Source: Streptomyces huiliensis
GTDB taxonomy: Bacteria > Actinomycetota > Actinomycetes > Streptomycetales > Streptomycetaceae
NCBI RefSeq assembly: GCF_020037025.1
Contig: NZ_JAIQLH010000068.1
Span: 1 to 64,000, forward strand
Direction of reading: 5' to 3'
DNA length: 64,000 nt
Part shown: one piece after another, positions 27,701 to 33,773 of the stretch
Position numbering within the stretch: position 1 is the first letter of the stretch
How the letters are laid out: each line of letters begins with the position of its first letter
Notes under the pieces: model-generated
What the model saw: only the letters and a program-made list of their open reading frames with translations
Databases searched by the model: none
Told to the model about the DNA's origin: nothing
Made by a program: the position numbers and the translations under genes

Positions 27701-29358
27701 GCGGCGCGCGCGTCGTCGCCACGGCCGGCACCCCCGCCAAGCGGGAGCTGCTGCGGCACCTCGGCGCCGACCACGTCGTCGACTCCCGCGCCCTCGACTT
27801 CGCCGCACAGGTCATGGACGCCACCGAGGGCGGGGGAGTCGACGTGGTGGTCAACTCCCTGGCGGGCGAGGCCATCACGAGAGGGCTGGAACTCCTGCGC
27901 CCCGGCGGCCGGTTCATCGAACTGGGCAAGCGCGACATCTACGAGAACCAGCCCCTCCTCCTGCGGCCCTTCCGTCACAACCTGGCCTTCTTCGGCGTCG
28001 ACCTGACCACCCTCGCCTTCGACCCCGACCGGGGCGCCCGCCTGTTCGCCGAGGTCACCCGGCGCGTCCACGCCGGCTCCTACCGGCCCCTGCCGCACAG
28101 CACCTACCCGGCCGCCCGGGTGGCCGAGGCGTTCCGGCTGCTGCAGCACTCACGCCACATCGGCAAAGTCGTCGTCACGTTCGACCCCTTGGACGAGCCC
28201 CCGGTCGTCGAACGGCCCGTCACCGCACCCCGGTTCGGATCCCGGGGCACCTATCTGGTCACCGGGGGCACGAGCGGGTTCGGCGCCACCGGCGCCCGGT
28301 GGCTCGCGGACCACGGGGTGCGCCGCCTGGCCCTGGTCAGCCGCCGGGGCCACCGGGCACCGGAAGCCGCCGCCCTCCTGGCCGACCTGGCCGGACGCGG
28401 CGTCACCGCCACGGCGTACGCGGCCGACGCGGCCGACCCGGACGGCATGCGCCGCGTCATCGAGCTCGTCGACGCCACCGGACACCCGGTCGACGGCGTC
28501 CTGCACTGCGCGATGCACCTGGACGACGACCCGCTGGCCGACCTCACCGACGAACGCCTCGCCGCCGTCCTCACCCCCAAGGTCGCCGGAGCCGCCGTCC
28601 TCGAACGCCTCCTCGCCGACCGGCCCCTGGAGACCTTCCTGCTCTACTCCTCCGGCACCACCTTCCTCGGCAACATCCGCCAGGCCGGCTACGTCGCCGC
28701 CAACCTCCACCTGGAAGCGCTCGCCCGGCGGCGCAGGCAGCGGGGCCTGCCCGCCCAGGCCATCGCCTGGGGCGCCATCGGCGAGACCGGCTACGTCGCC
28801 CGCACCGGCCTCGCCCGCACCCTGGCCGCCGTCGGCATCGAACCCCTCGACCCGCGCGAAGCCCTCGCCACCGGCGGCCTGCTGATCGCCCAGGGCACCG
28901 CCGTCGCCGGCCTGGGCCGCTACAACTGGGGCCGCCTCCGCGGCGTCCTCCCCCTCCTGGACTCCCCCCGCTGCGCCTCCCTCCTGCCCGAACACCTCCA
29001 GGAAGCGGACCACACCCAGGAGGAGATCCTCCGGTTCCTCGCCACCATGCCCTACGAGGAGGCGTCACGAGCCGTCGCCGCCACCCTCACCCGGCTGATG
29101 GCCGACGTCCTCCACCTGGACGAGCGGGACATCGACCCCGACCGGCGCCTCGACGAGTACGGGCTCGACTCCCTCATGCTCGCCGAACTCCTGGTCTCCC
29201 TCCGCAAACGGTTCGACATCGAGATCCCCCCGCTGGAGCTCCTGCGCAGCGGCGGCACCATCACCGACATCTCGCACCTCGTCCTGCTCCGCCTGGGCAT
29301 CACCGCCGAGGCGGAGTCGCCGTCGCGAGGCGCGGAACGGACTCCCGGGGAACGGTGA
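21754..29358 (+). CDS. Highly reducing type I PKS, KS-AT-DH-cMT-ER-KR-ACP (PKS2)
   Basis: A 2534-residue paralogue of PKS1 with the same domain order. The KS has Cys182 (DTACSSS), EAHGTGT and NFGHLEPASG. A Pro/Ala-rich linker precedes the AT, which has Ser665 in GHSVGE and a HAFH motif typical of malonyl-CoA specificity. The DH has His966 and Asp1127. The C-methyltransferase has VLEVGAGTGG near residue 1430. The ER has VHGGAGGVGLAAL near 1965. The KR near 2165 has TGGTSGFG, an LDD motif and catalytic Tyr/Asn in GYVAAN. The ACP Ser is 2473 in GLDSL. All active-site residues checked are present, so full beta-reduction and alpha-methylation are possible each cycle. There is no loading domain or thioesterase. 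The ATG start follows a run of G. Confidence 0.9.
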   Translation: MAVLPSGPGGGPVAVVGVSCRLPGGVGDLSALWEVLEQGRDLVGEVPADRFDARRFVDTSMPRSGKSCTAAGGFLDDVAGFDAGYFGIAPKEASRMDPQHRLLLELAVEALDDAGIAPARLAGSDTAVFVGVSDTSYGGLQMMHPEAVNAYTMSGGASSIAANRLSHFFDLRGPSMVVDTACSSSLVALDRACRTLADGTSAAALCAGVNVLLSPYHFVGFSQAAMLSPTGRCAAFSAAADGFVRAEGGGVVVLKPAADAVADGDRIHGLILGTGTNSDGRTMGLALPSAPAQEELLRSVYEGAGIDPDELVYLEAHGTGTPVGDPVECRAIGRALGRRRTTGVLPIGSVKTNFGHLEPASGIVGLLKALLVLRHRTVPPTLHAVPAHPDIDFGGLNIAPAVEARPTAAVVRPVVGVNSFGFGGSNAHVALAAGPGAASDRESPGPGLAGRPLPLVVSARTAPALAEAAAAMAAQLERGFSEGEFHDIAYTACRRRGLHPHRLAVLATARTAVPLLRSFTLPEHGPGTEAQAPAAPAESAPAPPAPPADPEPALGEGLQGLGMTSQAVEHGRVAFVFPGNGSQWAGMAADLLENSAAFRAAVAEADERLSPLLGWSPLDELAAPPEAQRMALTRVAQPLLFAVQVGLARLLAEQGIMPYCVLGHSVGEVAAAYVAGVLDLGQAARVVAARSARQADTAGSGRMAAVALGEADARKALAGHPGLEVAAVNSGRDVTVAGPADAVRAFLARLGERGVAGTELGVDHAFHSVAMDPVEQPLREALADLRPAPPAVPMISTVTGQPVDGAGLDAAYWWRNVREPVAFAPAVERALDLGADILLEVGPHPVLSPFLRRIAASRPRTTIAVTGTLRRGEPGAEAMGRAVATLLAQGAEPDWRAYFPERGAVADLPAYPWQRERHWNGTPHSWLRTSGSGELEHPLLGERLPAPWPTWQGTVEPVLVPWLADHQLAGSVVVPATAYVEMALAAGKLSLESAAEVDHLEITRPLVVPWADAGSVRVQLAISPDDGRVHITSTDARAQRPRPHVRARVRALYGHAPADVDVAAARARCPRTVTGAEHYESVGRAGLRYGPAFRLLDVLHVGDGEVLAAYRHQAADDPFTAHPALLDAALQAGAPLLGEAVADGAVYLPAAIGAARVWHRPAATGWAYVRPLSASGTEVCWDVLITDDDGRVSAELRSCRLRRLAGAHRTPVTVHHTVLRAVTPLDEPVSDALSPGEPPMTATDIASAATRQVAALRADWHGHDYPRFAAALKRAAAHCYAAALADVLPRPDASFTPADLLRAGTLPRHAAFLVAMLPELRRHRLLGRDGAGGHRLLRTRFDGAGALRDLILRFPRYAPEGRLALHGLRALRATGGHHPVEHLLSEGGLADLEQLYDTGVIGRFHNRLAQALLRVVVERWPDDRPLRVLEVGAGTGGTTAALLPLLPPERTQYVFTDVSPAFLTRAEHRFAAYDFLTFRTLDLDADPVGQGLAEGTFDIVVAANALHTARSAETAVRNVAALTASNGLLLAVESHDPYVLAPFFGTLDTFWDRTDHDERPDSPLLTADRWVALLTRCGFTDAVRTGDDTAPCRDDFSVLLANAPRRSTRRPARAPGPGRPWHIVAETREELTLARAVAARLPRPEGGAAHRVDAVEDTTAPRPATPSGGTAGTCVILGAHHLPEPTAAVALTTRRAALLRRITAAGTRPPEGARAELIVVTRPSGALPPPERPLAPEDAAVWGIMRTLANEETGVSMRTVSLDRSGRTETDARRLARELLATTDETEVALTRSGGRFAPRELPLPAGHTTTTAAPTTAYALEIRTPGLSYRPVWVERTQEPVGPGEVAIDVRAAALNYRDVMQAVGLLPAEAVEGTYTETGPGLECAGVVTAVGDGVTAFRPGDRVFALAPASLASRTRTVAQAVGHMPHGMSFAEAATLPVVFATVHYGLHDLARLRRGETVLVHGGAGGVGLAALRHARLCGARVVATAGTPAKRELLRHLGADHVVDSRALDFAAQVMDATEGGGVDVVVNSLAGEAITRGLELLRPGGRFIELGKRDIYENQPLLLRPFRHNLAFFGVDLTTLAFDPDRGARLFAEVTRRVHAGSYRPLPHSTYPAARVAEAFRLLQHSRHIGKVVVTFDPLDEPPVVERPVTAPRFGSRGTYLVTGGTSGFGATGARWLADHGVRRLALVSRRGHRAPEAAALLADLAGRGVTATAYAADAADPDGMRRVIELVDATGHPVDGVLHCAMHLDDDPLADLTDERLAAVLTPKVAGAAVLERLLADRPLETFLLYSSGTTFLGNIRQAGYVAANLHLEALARRRRQRGLPAQAIAWGAIGETGYVARTGLARTLAAVGIEPLDPREALATGGLLIAQGTAVAGLGRYNWGRLRGVLPLLDSPRCASLLPEHLQEADHTQEEILRFLATMPYEEASRAVAATLTRLMADVLHLDERDIDPDRRLDEYGLDSLMLAELLVSLRKRFDIEIPPLELLRSGGTITDISHLVLLRLGITAEAESPSRGAERTPGER

Positions 29359-29561
29359 GGGGCGGGGCGACGAGGGCCCCCTCGGTCGCCGTGGGAGGCC
29401 CGGGCGGTGTGCTCCGTGCTAGGCTCACCTGTTCGCATCGTCGCCGTGTCGGTGCTCCTCGCGGTGTCCGTGGCTGGTGACCGCGACCCGGCCGCGCCTT
29501 CCTCGGTTCGGTCTCTTCGACCTTCGACCTTCGACCTCTTCGACTCGACGGAAGGCTTTTT

Positions 29562-30986
29562 GTGAGCAGCGGATCAGCACGTGCGGATGTCCGGCGACAG
29601 GACTCTGTGTCCGAGGCGTCGGGCGCCCCTTCGGCGCGGCCCGCGGTGGCGTCCTTCGCGGAGCTGGGGCTGCCGGCCGACGTTCTGCGGGTGCTCGACG
29701 AGCGGGGTGTGACCACGCCCTTCCCCATCCAGGCGGCGGCGCTGCCGAACGCGCTCGCGGGGCGGGACGTCCTGGGACGGGGCCGCACGGGATCCGGCAA
29801 GACCCTCGCCTTCGGGCTGGGCATGCTCGCCCGGACGGCCGGGCGGCGCGCGCAGTCCAAGGAGCCGCTGGCCCTCGTGCTGGTGCCGACCAGGGAGCTG
29901 GCGCAGCAGGTCGGTGAGGCGCTCGCCCCGTACGCCGAGGCGCTGCGGCTGCGGCTCACCACCGTGGTGGGCGGGGTGTCCATCGGGCGGCAGGCCGCCC
30001 TGCTGCGGGAGGGCGCCGAGATCGTCGTCGCCACACCCGGCCGGCTGCACGACCTCATCGAGCGCAAGGACTGCCGACTGGGACGGGTGCGCATCACGGT
30101 CCTGGACGAAGCGGACCAGATGTGTGACATGGGGTTCCTGCCGCAGGTCAGCGAGATCCTGGACCAGGTGCGTCCCGACGGGCAGCGGATGCTGTTCTCC
30201 GCCACCCTCGACCGCGACGTCGACGAGCTGGTGCGGCGCTACCTGCGCGATCCCGCCGTCCACTCCGTGGACCCCTCGGCCGGCGCGGTGTCCGCGATCG
30301 AGCACCACGTCTTCGTCGTGCACGGCCCCGACCGGTACGCCGTGACCACGGAGATCGCCGCCCGGGACGGCCGCGTCCTGCTGTTCCTGGACTCCAAGCA
30401 CGGCGTCGACCAGCTCACGCGGCACCTGCGGGCCAGCGGGGTGGCCGCCGCCGCCCTGCACAGCGGGAAGTCACAGCCGCAGCGCACCCGGACCCTGGCG
30501 CAGTTCAAGAACGGGCAGGTCACCGCCCTGGTGGCGACGAACGTCGCCGCGCGCGGCCTCCACGTCGACGACCTGGACCTCGTGGTCAACGTCGACCCGG
30601 CCACCGACCCGAAGGACTATCTGCACCGCGCGGGCCGCACGGCCCGGGCCGGCCGCTCCGGCACCGTCGTGACACTCGTCCTGACGGGGCAGCGCCGCGA
30701 GGCGGGCCAGGTCATGGCGGACGCCGGCGTCGCGTCCAAGGTCACCAAGGTGCGCTCCGGGGAGGCGGAGCTGAGCCGTATCACCGGCGCGCGGGCCCCC
30801 TCCGGCGAGCCGCTCGACGGCGGACCGGCCGTATCCCGCCCCAAGAACCACAACGTCCCGTTCCGCGGCCTGGGCAGCACCAAGGACGCGAAGAGCGGCT
30901 CCGGCGGCAAGCCGTCCCGCAAGAGCACCGAGGCCCGCAAGCTCGCGGAGGCCCGCAAGGCGGCCCGGGTGCGGCGCGGCGCCTGA
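29562..30986 (+). CDS. DEAD-box ATP-dependent RNA helicase
   Basis: A 474-residue helicase. It shows the F-upstream/Q motif (FPIQAAALPNAL), the Walker A GRTGSGKT, PTRELAQQ, TPGRLHD, VLDEADQMCDMGF, SAT, and in domain 2 the ATNVAARGLH and HRAGRTARAG motifs. The C-terminal 70 residues are basic and Lys/Arg/Ser-rich, a likely RNA-binding tail. It should unwind RNA during ribosome assembly or cold adaptation. The GTG start is preceded by a pyrimidine-rich stretch with repeated TTCGACC words (about 29515-29550), an unusual leader that may matter for regulation. It marks the right edge of the PKS cluster. Confidence 0.92.
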   Translation: MSSGSARADVRRQDSVSEASGAPSARPAVASFAELGLPADVLRVLDERGVTTPFPIQAAALPNALAGRDVLGRGRTGSGKTLAFGLGMLARTAGRRAQSKEPLALVLVPTRELAQQVGEALAPYAEALRLRLTTVVGGVSIGRQAALLREGAEIVVATPGRLHDLIERKDCRLGRVRITVLDEADQMCDMGFLPQVSEILDQVRPDGQRMLFSATLDRDVDELVRRYLRDPAVHSVDPSAGAVSAIEHHVFVVHGPDRYAVTTEIAARDGRVLLFLDSKHGVDQLTRHLRASGVAAAALHSGKSQPQRTRTLAQFKNGQVTALVATNVAARGLHVDDLDLVVNVDPATDPKDYLHRAGRTARAGRSGTVVTLVLTGQRREAGQVMADAGVASKVTKVRSGEAELSRITGARAPSGEPLDGGPAVSRPKNHNVPFRGLGSTKDAKSGSGGKPSRKSTEARKLAEARKAARVRRGA

Positions 30987-31016
30987 GCCTCGGTCGGCCG
31001 GGCGGGAGCGGCTGCG

Positions 31017-31700
31017 TCAGGGCGACGCGGGCACGGCCGCTCGAACCGCCTGGTGGACCGCTCGTGCCAGGCGGGCACCCCACAGCGAGCGCGGTCCGGC
31101 GAAGAGATGGGTCTCGTCGCCGGGCCGTGGCACACGCGCCGCGACGCACACCGCGTCGGTGGGCGTGCCGGAACAGTCGTAGCCGGCCTCCAGCAGCGCC
31201 TGCACCTTGGCTTCCGTGGCCGTGGCCACGGCATTGACCAAGGCGGCATCGGTCAGCGCCACCGGCACGGCGGCGATGATGTTGATGGTGCCGGGCGCCT
31301 CGGGTCCCACGGTGCCCTCCTGCGGAGAAGCCGCCCAGCCGCGCACGGCGATGCCCGCGGTCGCCACCGCCTCCACACCGTCGTCGTACGCCCTGCCGTA
31401 GGCGGAGACATCGGCCGCCGTCATCAGCCCCACCCCCTCGCCGTCCACCCCGGCCGCCCGGGCGATGCCGGCCAGGTGCGCCGCCGGGTCGGTGCGCCGG
31501 TACCCGTGGGCGACCTGGGCGTTGAGAACCCAGGTCCGCTCGGCGATGCCACCACCGAGGAGTGCGCTGCTGGCCATCCGCCAACCAGGACCCGCCCGCC
31601 ACAGCAGCGCCTGCAGTAGCTCGCCGTCCTCGGTCCGCGTCAGGTGCCGGAGACGTAGGAGACCGGTGGTGGCCGACGGCGCGGCTATGGAAGCGGGCAC
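31017..31700 (-). CDS. cbiZ: Adenosylcobinamide amidohydrolase
   Basis: A 227-residue CbiZ-family protein. CbiZ cuts the aminopropanol side chain from adenosylcobinamide to give adenosylcobyric acid, letting cells salvage corrinoids. Family motifs seen are VLNAQVAHGYRRTDPAAHL, GVDGEGVGLMTAADV, PGTINIIAAVP and EAKVQALLEAGYDCSGTPTDAVCVAA. It has no signal peptide and is cytosolic. No other cobalamin gene and no B12-riboswitch box was seen nearby, so it is an orphan salvage gene here. It is divergent from the HAD-like gene and convergent with the helicase gene. Confidence 0.85.
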   Translation of the reverse strand: MPASIAAPSATTGLLRLRHLTRTEDGELLQALLWRAGPGWRMASSALLGGGIAERTWVLNAQVAHGYRRTDPAAHLAGIARAAGVDGEGVGLMTAADVSAYGRAYDDGVEAVATAGIAVRGWAASPQEGTVGPEAPGTINIIAAVPVALTDAALVNAVATATEAKVQALLEAGYDCSGTPTDAVCVAARVPRPGDETHLFAGPRSLWGARLARAVHQAVRAAVPASP

Positions 31701-31900
31701 GGAGGGGCGTTCCTCGGGGTGGGAGCAAGGCGGGCGTGAGTGATCGTACGCGTTCTCGCCGACAGGCCGCCGGTCGTCGTGGTGTTCATCACGGCGCCGC
31801 CGTGGGTTTCAAGGGCCGCCGGTGCGGTGATCTCCGAGGAAGGCCCGCGCAAGGGCGGGGGTGTCGTGGACCGGTGTGCACGAGGAACGGGTGATGACGT

Positions 31901-32533
31901 ATGAACAGGTCCGTTTTCAAGGGGTGCGGGCGCGCGAGTGTCGCGGTGAGCGCGGCTCTGGTGTGGGCCGTGGGGAGCGCCACACCAAGCGTGGCGCTCC
32001 CCGAAGACGCGGGCGGAGTCACGAGAGTGGCTGCCGACGTGCGCGAACGGGGCTGCCCCATCGTGTACTTCGATCTGGGTGAGACCCTGGTGCACACCGC
32101 CGGTGACGGCGGCATCGGTTACCGGCCCGGCGCGGACGCTTACCTGCGCGCCCTGCGCGCACGCCGCGTTCCCGTCGGGCTGATCACCAATGTGCCGCCG
32201 TCCTGGGGCGCGACCGACGCCGAGCGCGCCGCCAGGCTGCGGAAGGAGGTCGACGCCGTGTGGCAGGGGTCCGCGCCCTTCGCGTGGAAGGACTTCGGCG
32301 ACCGCGTCCTCACCCCGCGCACCGAGGCGGAACGCAAACCGGCCCCCGCTCTCTGGCAGCGGGCGAAGGCCGGTTCGGGCCGGTGCCGCGTCGTCTATGA
32401 GGCCGAGACGGCCGAGGAGGTCAGAGCGGCTACCTCGCTCGGTTTCGTGCCGTATCAGGTCGGTCGGCCGTACCGGCCCGCGTTTCTTCCGGTCCGGCTG
32501 GTCGAACTCCTCGGCCGGCGCTCTCCCGCCTGA
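31901..32533 (+). CDS. Secreted HAD-like protein with degenerate catalytic motifs
   Basis: A 210-residue protein with an N-terminal signal peptide (basic MNRSVFKGCGR, hydrophobic core, likely cleavage after PSVA near residue 33). The mature part follows a HAD plan: motif I YFDLGETLV, motif II LITN, motif III K in ERKPAPALWQ, and a C-terminal VVYEAETAEEVRAATSLGF. Motif I has DxGxT instead of DxDxT, and the motif IV acidic pair is replaced by EAETAEE. Catalysis may be altered or lost. An exported HAD phosphatase is itself uncommon. Its 3' end overlaps the convergent MFS gene by 104 bp. The function is unknown. Confidence 0.7.
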   Translation: MNRSVFKGCGRASVAVSAALVWAVGSATPSVALPEDAGGVTRVAADVRERGCPIVYFDLGETLVHTAGDGGIGYRPGADAYLRALRARRVPVGLITNVPPSWGATDAERAARLRKEVDAVWQGSAPFAWKDFGDRVLTPRTEAERKPAPALWQRAKAGSGRCRVVYEAETAEEVRAATSLGFVPYQVGRPYRPAFLPVRLVELLGRRSPA

Positions 32534-33773
32534 CCGCCCCACTGCGCAGCAGCAGTTGGAGGACGCCGAGCAGCACCGCCGTGGCGAGCGCGCTGTGCCA
32601 CAGCAACGCGTCCAGGCGCCCGGCGGCGAGGTAGGCGCCCACGGCGATCGCGGCCAGGGCGCACACCGCGCGGTCCACGATGCTCTCGACCGAGAGCAGC
32701 GTGGCGCGCGGGGCGTGCGCGGGCACCGCGTCGTTCACCAGCTTGCGCTGGACGGGATACGCGAAGCCGGTCGCGGCGGCGAACAGGCAGAGCAGCGCGA
32801 CGACGGCCCACGGCCCGCCGAACGTCATGGCCGCCAGGCTGCCCGCCAGCGCGAGGCTGAGGACCGAGACCCAGGCGACCGGTGGCAGGCGGCGGCTCAG
32901 CCACTGCGGGCGGGCCGACGCCACCGCCTCCGCCACCGTCATCGCCGCCATCACACTGCCGTGCGAGGCCTCCGCGATGCCGTGGTCCAGCAGGATCGGC
33001 TGGAAGAGGTTGACCTGGCAGATCCGGGAGAGCGTGAAGACCGCCACGCCCTGCACCATCAGCAGCGCCAGCCACGGCGAGGAGGCGACACAGCGCAGCG
33101 CGGTGCCCGCGTCCCGCAGGAACGCGCCGCCCCCGCGCCCGCCCCCGCGCCCTCCGCCCGTACCGTCGCCCGTCCCCGCGAGGCGGGGCAGGGCGACGGC
33201 GCAGGCGAGGGAGCCCGCCGCGCTGGCGGCGCTGAGCACGTACGGGGCCGGATGCGCCACGGCCATCAGTGGCCCGACCAGCGGCCAGCACACGACCTTC
33301 GCCACGAGCCCCAGCGCCCGGGCGGTGCCCTCCGCCCTCAGGTAATGCTCGTCGCACTTCTCGGCGCGCAGACCGTCGTACAGGTAGGCGCTGGCCGCTC
33401 CCGAGGTGAGCGAACGGCCCGCGGCGATGGCCAGGAAGTGGACGAGGAAGCCGGCGTAGGAGGCGCTGACCACCGGAGCCAGGTTCGCCGCGGTCATGAC
33501 CACCGCGCCGGCCCGGAGGCAGTTGCGGGTGCCGATCCGGTCGGCGATCAGGCCCGTCGGGATCTCGAACAGGCAGAAAGCCACGTAGTAGATGCTCTGG
33601 ATGCCGAAGATCTGCCCGTCCGAGAGCCCGGCCGCCTTCTGGTAGGCGTAGAACACCGGCATCCACCACAGCAGGTTGAACAGCAGCTGGAAGCCGTAGT
33701 TGAGCCGGATGATCCGGCGGGCGGTGAGGGTGAGGCCGGTGCCCGCCGCCCGTCCGCCGGTGCGCGCCCTCAC
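32430..33773 (-). CDS. MFS transporter of the ATP-grasp operon
   Basis: A 447-residue major facilitator with about 12 hydrophobic segments. LNYGFQLLFNLLWWMPVFYAYQ starts TM1. The GLIADRIGTRNCLRAG loop between TM2 and TM3 is the MFS signature. A Gly/Arg-rich cytosolic loop (GGGRGGGRGGG) separates the halves. The GTG start overlaps the stop of the upstream PEP-binding-domain gene (GTGA), so it belongs to that operon and probably exports the product of the two ATP-dependent enzymes. The C-terminal tail is hydrophilic and lies in the 104-bp overlap with the convergent HAD-like gene. Substrate unknown. Confidence 0.85.
   Translation of the reverse strand: MRARTGGRAAGTGLTLTARRIIRLNYGFQLLFNLLWWMPVFYAYQKAAGLSDGQIFGIQSIYYVAFCLFEIPTGLIADRIGTRNCLRAGAVVMTAANLAPVVSASYAGFLVHFLAIAAGRSLTSGAASAYLYDGLRAEKCDEHYLRAEGTARALGLVAKVVCWPLVGPLMAVAHPAPYVLSAASAAGSLACAVALPRLAGTGDGTGGGRGGGRGGGAFLRDAGTALRCVASSPWLALLMVQGVAVFTLSRICQVNLFQPILLDHGIAEASHGSVMAAMTVAEAVASARPQWLSRRLPPVAWVSVLSLALAGSLAAMTFGGPWAVVALLCLFAAATGFAYPVQRKLVNDAVPAHAPRATLLSVESIVDRAVCALAAIAVGAYLAAGRLDALLWHSALATAVLLGVLQLLLRSGAVRRESAGRGVRPAGPEETRAGTADRPDTARNRAR

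Noticed and set aside
23599..28149. 1516-codon minus-strand frame opposite PKS2
   Set aside because: Same shadow effect; the plus strand has continuous PKS motifs throughout.
26010..29480. 1156-codon plus-strand frame overlapping PKS2 in another frame
   Set aside because: Pro/Arg-rich low-complexity translation with no domain; the PKS2 frame explains this DNA.
31700..31900. Cobalamin riboswitch for cbiZ
   Set aside because: No B12-box-like GCCACTG or conserved core was seen; a covariance search would decide.
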